64,000 nucleotides of DNA from positions 39,083,816-39,147,815 of the forward strand of contig CP154954.1 in assembly GCA_039621445.1 (NCBI GenBank), written 5' to 3'. The translations under genes and the position numbers were made by a program. Positions 33,853-45,120 of the stretch are shown piece after piece. Origin of the DNA: Euglena gracilis. Taxonomy: Eukaryota > Euglenida > Euglenophyceae > Euglenales. Position 1 is the stretch's first letter; the number at the start of each line of letters is the position of its first letter. The notes beneath the pieces were generated by a model. The model was not told the DNA's origin. It worked only from the letters and a program-made list of their open reading frames with translations, and did no database searches.

Positions 33853-35595
33853 GTGGCTGAATCCCAGTAGGGGGTGACCATCAAAACTTTGGTCTGGGGA
33901 AACATTTTCAACCTGGGCAGAAATTTTTGGATTATTGACCAGGGGGGGTTTGCATAAAGATCCCCCATGTTGTCCAGTGGACATTGTAGTGCATTTACTG
34001 CTGTGGCCTCCCAATGGGGCCACCTGGCCACAAAATTGGGCAGTTTTTTGTTGCCTGGGGAGGCAAATAAATCTGTTTCCAGATTTATGAAATTTTGGAA
34101 TTGCTGTCTTAACCATTGAAAAAGTTGGGGGTCTAAAGAATAATCCCCCCTGTCCATTTCCCATCTGCTTATGGGGTCTGCTAGGCATTCCTTTGAAGGC
34201 GCCCAGTTGACTTGGAGGTTTACTTGGTGCTCCATGCACCATTTGAATGAAAAATGGTCTTAGCATTTCGTTGAAGGGGTCTTTTCTGCCCCCACCTTTT
34301 GTTAGGTAATAGTAGATTACCTGGTTGTCCACAGACAAAGAAACTGTTTCTCCCGGTTTGCTCAAACTTTTCACAGTGTTTATTGCTGCACTGAGCTCCT
34401 TTACATTGATGTGTAAAATGGAGTCTTTTCTCCAAAATTCCTGCACAATTTCTCCTGTGTGGATGTCCAGCCCCCCCCAGGCATGGGTGCTGCTGTCTGA
34501 GTGCAACTCTCTGGTTGCATTTTGGGGGAAGGGTCTGCCCCCCAGGTGTCCAATAGAGTTTTTATTTCCCTTAATTGGGCCTTGATTTTCTGGGAAATGG
34601 GGTGTTTTGAGTCCCAGGGGGCTGTGGACTTTGCCACCAAAAAATTTGCCAGGGTGTCTGTAAAAGCCCTTAAAAAGGGCAGGGCCATTAGATTGCATCT
34701 TATTTGACCCAAAATGGCAGCCAACTGCCTTTTTGACATGTAATCTTTTTTCACGATTTTTCCCAGCTCCTTTTTTATAGTTTTGACTTTCTGGGGGGGC
34801 GCTTGTAACTTTCCTTCCTGGAAGTTCAGTTGAAAACCCAGGTGGGTTACCACTTGGGTGGGCTGCAGGGTAGACTTTTTCACATTGATTTTGAACCCAG
34901 AATCCAGCAAATCTTTGACAACTCTGTTCAGGTGACTTTGCAAAATGTTTTGGGTGGGAGCCACCAGTAAAATGTCGTCCAGGTAAATAAAGACCTGGAT
35001 GCCCCTTTTTCTCCACAGTTTTTCGAATGTCTTCATTACTGACATGAAAATTTGGGGCATTACATTTAGCCCAAAGCAGCCTGTTTGAAATTCCCAGGTC
35101 TGCCCCCCTACCTGATGCCTTAAAAATGGCCTTAGGCCAGGACTTAGTGGAATGTGGAAATAGGCATCTTTCAGGTCTATTTTTGCTGCCCAGTGGCCTT
35201 TTTCCAAAACTGGGAAAATGTGCTGGATATGATCCAGCTTGAAAGGTTTTACTTGAAACTGCTGATTTATTTCTCTGCAGTCGCTGATCATTCTCCATTT
35301 TGTTGTTCCCCCCTCTGGTTTCGAAATTAGAAACCATGGGATTAAATGCTGGGATTCTGAATCCCAAACTCGTTTCACTGCCCCAGTTTTTTCGTAATCC
35401 AGCAGAATTTTTCTGCCTGGTTCAGGTCCAGATTGGCCCTGGGTTTTGGGTGTGTGGACAATTTTGGGGGATTTACCCAGGGGGGTTGAATTCCATTTTT
35501 GATTAATTGACATGTTGCTGGGGGGGCATTTTTTGACCACCATTTTAGACTTTTCTGAAGTCTCTGGTACAGGGGGGTATCTCCCCATTTTTCCT
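33642..35595 (-). pseudogene. RT-RNase H of DIRS-1b
   Basis: The RT catalytic box FIYLDDILL is intact (34,974-34,979). Breaks relative to 1a: a T run one base longer near 35,530 and another one base shorter near 35,410, which shift the N-terminal part of RT between them; a C run one base shorter near 34,541 (six C against seven), which throws the frame after LLDTWG; and the four-base TGAA insertion at ~34,247. The RNase H join (LSKPGETVSLSVDNQVIYYY) that is broken in 1a is intact here. Confidence 0.8.
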
Positions 35596-35628
35596 CCATG
35601 GAATTTATTTCCTGAATCAGATGATTGT

Positions 35629-36678
35629 TTAGGGGCTGGGTGGGGGGGTGTTGGACATTTCACAGCCCCTATAGCCCCTAGGGCTTGAGCCCTTGGAAAA
35701 AGCAAATGTTCCTGGGGGGGTGTGCATGCACTCTCCTCTCTTCTCACTCTCTCTCTGGAGCATCTTGTTGTTGGAATACATACCATAGGGCTTACTGCCC
35801 CTGTTTGGCCTATCTGGTCTGCTTGATGTTGATGGGGTTGGTAGCCATACCATAGGGGGGCCTCTGAGGGTCCCCCCCTTTTTGATTGAATAAATGCTGG
35901 TGGGGAGTCTCCCCCTTCCTGTTGCCAGCTGGCCCCTGGGGGGCAATCTTCCTCCTGGGGCTGGGCAGGGGGCTGCCCATTTAAGTACAAAGCCCTTGCA
36001 GGGCTGACCATTAGCTTCTGGGGGGCCTGTGAAGGACCCCCCTTGTGGCTTTGTTGTAATTTCTGATCTTCTTGTTGAATTTTCTGGCCCCAGTGGCCTT
36101 GATGATAAAGGCCCCAATGGCCTGATTCGGTTCTGGGTCGCCATGCCCATTTGAAATCTGGAGGGGTTCTTGGGGCCCCACCCTTGACCCCTGAGGGGTG
36201 ATGTGAATGAGAAAGGGTGGGGGGGGTGTGTTTGACCTTTTCTGCCCCTGCCATGTCCTGTGGGGCCCTGGTGCTGGTGGCCACCTTGGCCTTTGTTCCA
36301 GCGACTTTTGATGCTGTAGATGCCGTCATGGCTGGTTGTGCCGTCATGGCCTGTGCGGTTTTGGCTGCCATAGCCCCGCATGAATGTATTGTGTGTTTTG
36401 AACCGATGGCCTCCATGGCCCTGGTTCCAATGGCCGTAGAGGCCAGCTGGTTGTTGTCTCTGCCCCTTGCGGGGTCTTCTGACCACTGTCTGCCAGGGTC
36501 CGTGGCCATCACTTTGGGGGGTTTGGGTGTTGGAAATTTCTGTGGGGAAAATTTCTTTTGGGGAAGGGGCAGCCACGGTTCGCCACAGTCGACCCGCGTC
36601 GTCAGGTTGTCCAGCTGCTGCTGCTGCTGCCGCTTGAAGTTCTCCAGCGCTGTGCTTCTTTGAAGTTGCATTTCTCAT
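35629..36678 (-). CDS. Gag-like protein of DIRS-1b (349 codons)
   Basis: From MRNATSKKHSAG through SDGHGPWQTVVRRPR and a Gly/His-rich centre, continuing into PLRGQGWGPKNPSRFQMG and a Pro-rich basic tail ending GCEMSNTPPPSP. A related PLSRGQGG...FQWGW segment occurs in DIRS-3b, which supports this longer frame over the short one in 1a. It ends just before the RT start. No zinc finger or known capsid motif is recognised. Confidence 0.6.
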   Translation of the reverse strand: MRNATSKKHSAGELQAAAAAAAGQPDDAGRLWRTVAAPSPKEIFPTEISNTQTPQSDGHGPWQTVVRRPRKGQRQQPAGLYGHWNQGHGGHRFKTHNTFMRGYGSQNRTGHDGTTSHDGIYSIKSRWNKGQGGHQHQGPTGHGRGRKGQTHPPHPFSFTSPLRGQGWGPKNPSRFQMGMATQNRIRPLGPLSSRPLGPENSTRRSEITTKPQGGSFTGPPEANGQPCKGFVLKWAAPCPAPGGRLPPRGQLATGRGRLPTSIYSIKKGGTLRGPPMVWLPTPSTSSRPDRPNRGSKPYGMYSNNKMLQRESEKRGECMHTPPGTFAFSKGSSPRGYRGCEMSNTPPPSP

Positions 36679-36961
36679 TGAACTCTTTCGAAAAATTCAA
36701 CAACTTTTGATTTGAGTTTCTGCACGAGCGTGACTTTCTGGATAATTTGAATTGATTGATTGTCTTCTTCTTTTCTCAATTGCTGAGGTATTTGACGTTC
36801 CTTTCTTCTGGGTGTCGAAGGGCAAATTAGGAATCAGCCAACTCCGGCGAAAAAAGGCACTAAGCAGGGACTCCTAACCCAACGCAGCAAACAATCCAAA
36901 CAACACCGCCGGCGAGCAAGGCATGGCCTCACAAGGGCAAAGTGCGGAGCCCGAGGTGTCT

Positions 36962-37404
36962 GACATATAAACGTGTAGCAGCCTCATAGCACATCAGCAA
37001 ATGAAATGGGCTTATTTGGGGACACTGGGGAATGGACGCAACCCTTTCCCATTTATGGAAGTTCTGTTCCTTACGCTTAATCTTGATTTATGGTGCCCTA
37101 CCCGACACACTGGTGGTTCGTTTGACTTGCGATGAGTCCGAGGATCGGAATAAACAGAGGATTCTTGAGCAAAAAATAAGCTGTGTACGCAGAGTACAAC
37201 TATCAGTGGGCATATGCGCCTTTGCCAGCCCCAGGAGGATTGGGAGGGGGTCCTAAAATGCACCATACGTCTCAAGGTTTTGGCTCCAAAGCCTCTTTTA
37301 AGGGGTCAATAGGGTGTGGAATTTCAGCCCACCAAATCCAGGAATCAAAAGCATAGCACTGTAGGCATTACGGGCTTGGGCCTTGGATAATTGAGAATTG
37401 AATT
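36962..37404 (-). mobile_element. DIRS-0b, second recombinase fragment
   Basis: Copy of 17,438-17,880 in the second unit, with the same abrupt end at GAATT. Frames are broken; it contributes no working gene. Confidence 0.78.
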
Positions 37405-37912
37405 GACACCTCGGGCTCCGCACTTTGCCATTGTGAGGCCATGCCTTGCTCGCCGGCGGTTTGTTGTGTGATTGTTCGCTGCGCTGGGTTAGGAGGTCCC
37501 CCTCAGAGCCTTCTTTCGCCGGAGTTAGCTGATTCCTAACTTGCCCTTCGACACCCAGAAGAAAGGAACAGAGTTCACGAACGAAGAAGAACGGAGACAA
37601 GAAGTCAATATCAATTCAATATCCAGAAGAACACGAACCAGACGAATATCAATTGACAAGTCAATTGTCAAATTTCAATATCGACTTCGATGAGCAATAC
37701 AGTGGAGAAGAAATTTGAATTATGTGGCCACTGGCGTCCTGGAGGAGTGGCCGCAGCAGCTGGAGACCTTGGAGATGCGGTCAGCACGTGGCAAACCGTG
37801 GCCGTTCTTCCCACCCAGCCCCACACCCCAGGAATTTCACAGCCCAAACCCCCCCCCCCAGTGACGGCCATGTGGCCTGGTGGGGCCAGATTTATCGTCA
37901 AGTGGCTGACAC
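37405..37912 (+). mobile_element. DIRS-5b, 5' end with open gag start
   Basis: Second copy of the plus-strand DIRS 5' end. The gag frame from 37,690 (MSNTVEKKFEL) passes the C run (11 C here) and continues into the neighbouring DIRS-2b end, stopping at 38,040. The fusion to element-end sequence (FILPRGKAKREEG) is accidental. Confidence 0.78.
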
Positions 37913-40328
37913 ATTTCATACTCCCTCGAGGAAAGGCGAAAAGGGAGGAAGGGACACCGAGGGCGAAGCACAAAGACATTGTCAGGCCATGCCTTGCTCG
38001 CCGGCGGTTTGTTGTGTGGTTGTTCGCTGCGCATGGGTGAGGAGGTCCCGCTTAGTGCCGCCTCGCCGGAGTTGGCTGCATTGTCTCCGACGTGGCGACC
38101 ATGGCGCTGTCTTTTTCCCTGGGGGGTTCCCCCCCCCCTTAGCCCCCCCCTGGCCCCCATCCTCTGACCGAGGGCGTTTGAAGGCAAATCTTCTTAAACG
38201 GGTGGGGGGGTCGGGCTCACAATGTCTTTGTGGTTCGCCCTCGGTGTCCCTTCCTCCCTTCTCGGTCTGCCTCGAGGGAGTACGAAACACCTCGGGCTCC
38301 GCACTTTGCCCTTGTGAGGCCAGATTGTGCACCGAAAAAAGGGGGGCCAGGGCATTCTCCAAAGAACCTTGGGCACCAAGTCTTTGATAATGGGCTGTGA
38401 AAGCCTCCACCCCCTTCCATTGACCAATTTCACAAACTTCTTGGGCAGAAAGACCCAAGTTTTTTCAGCAGACCCACCCCTGCCCCTCTGGTGGAGTGGG
38501 GCCCCCAAACCTGGGGGGTACCCCCTGTTTGGTCAAAAAGTCTTTGGTGATAGAAGCAATGGTATCTGCCTTAATGGCTTTGTAGGGGGGTTTTAACGAA
38601 ATCAACAGGGGGCCCCCAGGTTTCATAAAGAAACGTGTTGCTGTCACATAAGACGTCATTAAATGGAAGGGACTGAACGGGGGGCACTGGGGAATGGAGA
38701 CAACTCTCTCCCACTTATGGAGATTTTGCCCTTTACGTTTAATTTTGATGTAGGGTGCCCCCCCCAACACACTGGTGGTTCTTTGGACCTGTGCCAAATC
38801 TGAACTTCTGTATAAACAGAGGATTCGTGAACAGAAAATGAGTTTTGTACGCAATGTACATATATCAGAGGGCAGGGGGGACTGTGCCAGCCCCAGGAGG
38901 ATTGGGAGGGGATCCCAGAATGCCCCATATTTCTCCGGGTTTTGGTTTCAAAGCCTTTTATAAGGTGCCAACATGGCATGGAACCTCAGGCCTCCAAAGC
39001 CAGGAATCAATAGCATAGCACTGTATGCATTGCGTGCTTGGGCCTTTGAAAATTGAAACAGTTGAATTAAAGCGTCAACCACTTGGTCAGTGGTGGCATC
39101 AGGGGGGATACCCCCATCTTGTCCAAAATTACCCATAAAAGCGTAAAAGCGCTTTGATAACGCTTTAAACTGGGGTTTCTGCCCAGGAAATCGTTAATGG
39201 TCGAATTTTGTACTTGTTTCCCCTCCAGAATTTGCCTGAGCAAATCATGCAAAGCAGGGGCCACCTGGGGGTGGCATTTTTTCCCCCCTGCAATTGGTGA
39301 ACATACCCATGTAGGGGGTGATTTTCAGGCAGGGGGTCCCTGGAACTTTCATTTTTATTAATTGGGGCCACCATGTGGCTGAATCCCAAAAGGGGGTGAC
39401 CATCAAAACTTTGGCCCGTGGAAACATTTTTAATCTGGGGAGAAAATTTTGGAATACAGACCATGGGGGGTTTGCATAAAGATCCCCCATGTTGTCCAGT
39501 GGACATTGCAGTGCATCCACTGCTGTGGCTTCCCAGTGGGGCCACCTGGCCACAAATTGTGGCATTTTCTTGTTGCCTGGTGAGGCAAAAAGGTCTGTTT
39601 TCAGGCTGTTGTAATTTTTGATCTGCTGCCTCAGCCATTGAAAAAGTTGGGGGTCCAGTGAGTAATCCCCCCTGTCCATTTCCCACCTGCTTATGGGGTC
39701 TGCCAGTCAGTATTTTGAGGGGACCCACTTCACTTGCAGGTTTATTTTGTGTTCCATGCACCATTTGAAGAAGGGTCTTAGCATGGAATTGAAGGGGTCC
39801 TTTCTGCCCCCCCTTTTGTCAAGTAATAGTAAATTACTTGATTGTCCACGGATAGGGACACAGTTTCCCCTGGCTGGCTGAGGCTTTGAACTGTGCTTAT
39901 TGCTGCACTTCATTCTTTGACATTTATGTGCAAAATGGAGTTTTCCCTCCAAAATTCTTGCACAATTTCGCCTGTTCGAATGTCCAGCCCCCCCCCCCCC
40001 AGGCATGGGTACTGCTGTGTGAGTGCAACTCCCTGGTTGCATTTTGGGGGAAGGGTCTGCCCGCCCAGGTGTCCAGCAGAATTTTTATTTCTCTTAATTG
40101 GTCCTTTATTCTTTGGGAAATGGGGTGTTTTGAGTCCCAGGGGGCTGTGGAAATTTCCACCAAAAATATTGCCAGGGCATCCGCAGAGGCCCTTAGAAAG
40201 GGCAGGGCAATTAGATTGCATCTGATTTGGCCCAAAATGGCAGCCAGTTGCCTTTTTGACATTTAATCTTTTTTCACCATTTTCCCAGCTCCTTTTTTAC
40301 TGTTTTTATTTTTGGGGGGGCACCTGTA
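37913..40328 (-). mobile_element. DIRS-2b, 3' portion
   Basis: Copy of DIRS-2a. It keeps the TGA in PSKY-stop-LADP, the RNase H Asp to His change and the frame break before HxxR. One base differs in the T-rich stretch near 39,355 (TTTTTATTAATT against TTTTTTTAATT in 2a), which joins the RNase H tail correctly here (WPQLIKMKVPG). Confidence 0.82.
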
Positions 40329-40555
40329 ATTTCATACTCCCTCGAGGAAAGGCGAAAAGGGAGGAAGGGACACCGAGGGCGAAGCACAAAGACATTGTCA
40401 GGCCATGCCTTGCTCGCCGGCGGTTTGTTGTGTGATTGTGCGCTGCGCATGGGTGAGGAGGTCCCGCTTAGTGCCGCCTCGCCGGAGTTGGCTGCATTGT
40501 CTCCGACGTGGCGACCATGGCGCTGTCTTTTTCCCTGGGGGGTTCCCCCCCCCCC

Positions 40556-41682
40556 TTAGCCCCCCCCTGGCCCCCATCCTCTGACCGAGGGCGTTTGAAG
40601 ACAAATTTTCTTAAACGGGTGGGGGGTTGGGCTCACAATGTCTTTGTGGTTCGCCCTCGGTGTCCCTTCCTCCCTTCTCGGTCTGCCTCGAGGGAGTACG
40701 AGACACCTCGGGCTCCGCACTTTGCCCTTGTGAGGCCAGATTGTGCACCGAAAAAAGGGGGGCCAGGGCATTCTCCAAAGAACCTTGGGCACCAAGTCTT
40801 TGATAATGGGCTGTGAAAGCCTCCACCCCCTTCCATTGACCATTTTCACAAACTTCTTGGGCAGAAAGACCCAATTTTTTTTAGCAGACCCACCCTGCCC
40901 CTCTGGTGGAGTGGGGCCCCCAAACCTGGGGGGTACCCCCTGTTTGGTCAAAAAGTCTTTGGTGATAGAAGCAATGGTATCTGCCTTAATGGCTTTGTAG
41001 GGGGGTTTTAACGAAATCAACAGGGGGCCCCCAGGTTTCATAAAGAAACGTGTTGCTGTCACATAAGACGTCATTAAATGGAAGGGACTGAACGGGGGGC
41101 ACTGGGGAATGGAGACAACTCTCTCCCACTTATGGAGATTTTGCCCTTTACGTTTAATTTTGATGTAGGGTGCCCCCCCCCCCAACACACTGGTGGTTCT
41201 TTGGACCTGTGCCAAATCTGAACTTCTGTATAAACAGAGGATTCGTGAACAGAAAATGAGTTTTGTACGCAATGTACATATATCAGAGGGCAGGGGGGAC
41301 TGTGCCAGCCCCAGGAGGATTGGGAGGGGATCCCAGAATGCCCCATATTTCTCCGGGTTTTGGTTTCAAAGCCTTTTATAAGGTGCCAACATGGCATGGA
41401 ACCTCAGGCCTCCAAAGCCAGGAATCAATAGCATAGCACTGTATGCATTGCGTGCTTGGGCCTTTGAAAATTGAAACAGTTGAATTAAAGCGTCAACCAC
41501 TTGGTCAGTGGTGGCATCAGGGGGGATACCCCCATCTTGTCCAAAATTACCCATAAAAGCGTAAAAGCGCTTTGATAACGCTTTAAACTGGGGTTTCTGC
41601 CCAGGAAATCGTTAATGGTCGAATTTTGTACTTGTTTCCCCTCCAGAATTTGCCTGAGCAAATCATGCAAAGCAGGGGCCAC
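40556..41682 (-). pseudogene. Tyrosine recombinase of DIRS-3b
   Basis: Starts near APALHDLLRQILEGKQVQN. The catalytic Arg is visible in LYRSSDLAQ. The frame then reads RFGGPTPPEGQ where HxxR should be, so the His and second Arg are out of frame. The Trp/Tyr segment (NGQWKGVEAFTAHYQ) is open in a different frame. Confidence 0.72.
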
Positions 41683-42678
41683 CTGGGGGTGGCATTTTTT
41701 CCCCCCTGCAATTGGTGAACATACCCATGTAGGGGGTGATTTTCAGGCAGGGGGTCCCTGGAACTTTCATTTTTATTAATTGGGGCCACCATGTGGCTGA
41801 ATCCCAAAAGGGGGTGACCATCAAAACTTTGGCCCGTGGAAACATTTTTAATCTGGGGAGAAAATTTTGGAATACAGACCATGGGGGGTTTGCATAAAGA
41901 TCTCCCATGTTGTCCAGTGGACATTGCAGTGCATCCACTGCTGTGGCTTCCCAGTGGGGCCACCTGGCCACAAATTGTGTCATTTTCTTGTTGCCTGGTG
42001 AGGCAAAAAGGTCTGTTTTCAGGCTGATGAAATTTTTGAACTGCTGCCTCAGCCATTGAAAAAGTTGGGGGTCCAGTGAGTAATCCCCCCTGTCCATTTC
42101 CCACCTGCTTATGGGGTCTGCCAGGCAGTATTTTGAGGGGACCTACTTCACTTGCAGGTGTATTTTGTGTTCCATGCACCATTTGAAGAAGGGTCTTAGC
42201 ATGGAATTGAAAGGGTCCTTTCTGCCCCCCTTTTGTCAAGTAATAGTAAATTACTTGATTGCCCACGGATAGGGACACAGTTTCCCCTGGCTGGCTGAGG
42301 CTTTGAACTGTGCTTATTGCTGCACTTCATTCTTTGACATTTATGTACAAAATGGAGTTTTCCCTCCAAAATTCTTGCACAATTTCGCCTGTTCGAATGT
42401 CCAGCCCCCCCCCCCCAGGCATGGGGACTGCTGTGTGAGTGCAACTCCCTGGTTGCATTTTGGGGGAAGGGTCTGCCCGCCCAGGTGTCCAGCAGAATTT
42501 TTATTTCTCTTAATTGGTCCTTTATTCTTTGGGAAATGGGGTGTTTTGAGTCCCAGGGGGCTGTGGAATTTTCCACCCAAAAAATTGCCAGGGCATCCGT
42601 AGAGGCCCTTAGAAAGGGCAGGGCAATTAGATTGCATCTGATTTGGCCCAAAATGGCAGCCAGTTGCCTTTTTGACAT
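41583..42678 (-). pseudogene. RNase H of DIRS-3b
   Basis: MSKRQLAAILGQIRCN to LHSHSSPHAWGG: the catalytic Asp is His (codon 42,433-42,435). The frame breaks in the C run after AWGGG and resumes with VGNQVIYYYLTKGG (VDNQ in DIRS-1). The tail, with KYCLADP in place of the DIRS-2 stop, then WEMDRGDYS and YANPPW, ends in the overlap with the recombinase. Confidence 0.72.
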
Positions 42679-42689
42679 TTAATCTTTTT

Positions 42690-43889
42690 TCACCATTTTC
42701 CCAGCTCCTTTTTTACTGTTTTTATTTTTGGGGGGGCACCTGTAATTTTCCATCTTGGAAGTTTAGTTGAAATCCAAGATGATTGACGATTTGGGTGGGC
42801 TGCAGGGTGGACTTTTTTTACATTGATTTTCAACCCTGATTTGATTAAATCCCTGACCACTGTGTTCAGGTGATTCTGTAAGATGTTTTGTGTAGGGGCC
42901 ACCACTAAAACGTAGTCCACGTAAATAAATACCTGGATGCCCCTTTTCATCCACAGTTTTTCGAATGTCTTCATTACTGACATAAAAATTTGGGGCATTA
43001 CATTCAGGCCAAAACAGCCTGCCTGGAATTCCCAGGTCTGCCCCCCACCACCTAATGCCTTAGAAAGGGCCTCAGGGCCTGGCTCACTGGGATCTGGAAG
43101 TAAGCATCCTTCAGGTCTATTTTTTGCTGCCCAGTGGCCTTTTTCTAAAACTGGAAAAATGTGCTGGATGTGATCCAGCTTGAAAGGTTTCACTTGGAAC
43201 TTTTGAGTTATTTCCCTGCAATCGTTTATTAATCTCCATTTTGTCTGCCCCCCCTCTGGTTTGGAAATCAGAAACCAGGGGATCAGGTGTTGGGTGGTTG
43301 AATCCCTCACCCTCTTTATGGATCCAGATTTTTCGTAATCCAGCAGTATTTTTTCTGCTTGGGGTAAGTTCAAATTTGCTCTGGTTTTTGGGTGGGTGGA
43401 CAATTTTGGTGGGCTGACCCAGGGGGGTTGAATGCCATCCCTGATTAGTTGACATGTTGTTGGGGGGGATTTTTTGCCCTCCATTTCAAGTTTTTTTGCA
43501 GCCTTTGATGGAGGGGGGTGTCTCCCCATTTTTAGTCCTGGATAATATGGTTTTGGGGGGGGCTGGGTTGCAGATGTTGGACATTTTAGGCTTTTTTTCA
43601 ACCTTTGATGGAGGGGGTGCCTCCCCATAGTCCCTCCATTTAATTTTTTTTCTGGGTAAGATGATTCTGGGGGGGCTGGGTTGGGGGTGTTGGACATTGC
43701 ACCCCTAGGTCCCCTAGGGCTTGGGCCCTTGTAAAAAGAAATTTTTTCTCGGGGGATGTGCATGCACTCTCTCCCTCTCTTCTCACCTCTCTGGATGATC
43801 TTGCTGTTGGAAGACATACCATAAGGCTTAATGCCCCTGTTCGGCCTATCTGGTCTTCTCCATGTGGATGTGGTTGGTTGACATACCAT
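42690..43889 (-). pseudogene. Reverse transcriptase of DIRS-3b with altered active site
   Basis: Contains LDYEKSGSIKRV, WFLISKPEGG, KPFKLDHIQHIFPVLEKG and GCFGLNVMPQIF. The catalytic box reads FIYVDYVLVV: the second Asp of the usual DD is Tyr (codon 42,912-42,914; Asp 42,915-42,917). After WAAK the frame leaves the expected IDLKDAYF through a one-base T insertion near 43,122 and returns at GGGGQTWEF. Dead as a polymerase if the base calls are right. Confidence 0.82.
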
Positions 43890-44833
43890 AGGTGGCCTCT
43901 GTGGGTCCCTCCCTTGATTGATTGTTCGGGAATTGAGAAATAAATGTTGGAGGGGTTTCTGCCCCTCCCTCCAAAAGGGCCACTGTGGGTCCCTTTGCCC
44001 CTGGGGGCTGGTTCCTTGACAGGGCCACTGTGGGTCCCTTTTCCTCCTGGGGCTGGGTCATTGAAAGGGCCACTGTGGGTCCCTTTTTCCCCCATTGTTG
44101 GCAGAGGGCCACTGTGGGTCCCTCGGGGGATTTCTCCAGCAGCATTCTTAGATTCTTGGTGGCCACTGTGGGTCCACCCTGCTGGTTCCTTAGCTTCTTG
44201 GTGGCCACTGTGGGTCCACCCTGCTGGTCTCCAAGGTTTCCATGTATAAGTTTATTTCCATAATCCATCTTGTGGTCTTCCAGGCCTCAATTTCTTCTTG
44301 GCGTCCAACCCCATTGGAAATCCGCGGGGGCTGCTGTGGCCCCCCCTTGTCCCCTTGAGAGGGGCAGTTGTGATAGATGGTTTGGGCGGGTTAAACAGAC
44401 CTTTTCTGCCACCTCCTGAGGGTATTTGTTTTGAAAATTGCCCCCATAGCCACTGTGGTGTTGACCTCCTTGGCCTTGATTCCATCTCGCCATCTTCTGG
44501 CTAATTTGTTTTTTGGGGGAGAAGCCCCTGATGGGTGGGCTTTGATTGTCCAATTGTGAAGCATTTCTGGCCCCCATGGACCAGTCTTTGCCCACCAACG
44601 GCTGGGGCTGGCTTCTGTCTTCTGGGCCTTCTGGCCACAGTGGTCCAAGGACCGTGGCCGTCACTGGGGGGGGGTTTGGGCTGTGAAATTTCTGGGGTGG
44701 GGGGCTGGGTGGGAAGAACGGCCACGGTTTTCCACGTGATGACCGCATCTCCAAGGTCTCCAGCTGCTGCGGCCACTCCTCCAGGACGCCGGTTGCCATA
44801 TAATTGCAATTTCTTCTCCACTGTATTGCTCAT
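43846..44833 (-). pseudogene. Gag-like region of DIRS-3b with GPTVA repeats
   Basis: N-terminus MSNTVEKKLQLYGNRRPGG and the conserved SDGHGPWTTVARRPRR in one frame to 44,501. A second frame carries the Gly/Gln-rich RWNQGQGGQHHSGYGG and PLSRGQGG; a third (43,846-44,268) has seven GPTVA/GPTEA motifs spaced 12-20 residues apart. At DNA level this is a repeated GGCCACTGTGGGTCC word. DIRS-1 gag has no such repeats. Frame changes make the whole non-functional as assembled. Confidence 0.65.
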
Positions 44834-45120
44834 CGAAGTCGATATTCAAAATTTGACAATTGAATTGTCAATTGATTTTCGTCTGGAGCGTGTTCTTCTG
44901 GATATTGAATTGATATTGACTTCTTGTCTCCGTTCTTCCTCGTTCGTGAACTCTGTTCCTTTCTTCTGGGTGTCGAAGGGCAAGTTAGGAATCAGCCAAC
45001 TCCGGCGAAAAAATGCTCTGAGGGGGACCTCCTAACCCAGCTCAGCGAACAATCACACAACTAACCGCCGGCGAGCAAGGCATGGCCTCACAATGGCAAC
45101 GTGCGGAGCCCGAGGTGTCC

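Larger units (their letters stand above)
32399..36961 (-). mobile_element. DIRS-1b, second near-complete DIRS-1 copy
   Basis: Same insertion point and ends as DIRS-1a (GTCT at 32,395-32,398 and 36,958-36,961), so it arose by the 19.4-kb duplication and not by a new insertion. The internal complementary region is 32,692-32,798. It differs from 1a mainly by short indels in homopolymers. This copy has the best gag and recombinase frames; RT is broken by single-base changes. Confidence 0.92.
40329..45118 (-). mobile_element. DIRS-3b, full-length member of the second DIRS subfamily
   Basis: Runs from ATTTCATACTCCC to the inverse terminal repeat ending CCCGAGGTGTCC, about 4.8 kb. It holds the internal complementary region (~40,631-40,740), recombinase, RNase H, RT and gag on the minus strand, in the same order as DIRS-1. 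The 3' 2.4 kb is the template of the tandem duplicate DIRS-2. It is degenerate, with frame breaks in every gene and altered RT and RNase H catalytic residues. Confidence 0.88.
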
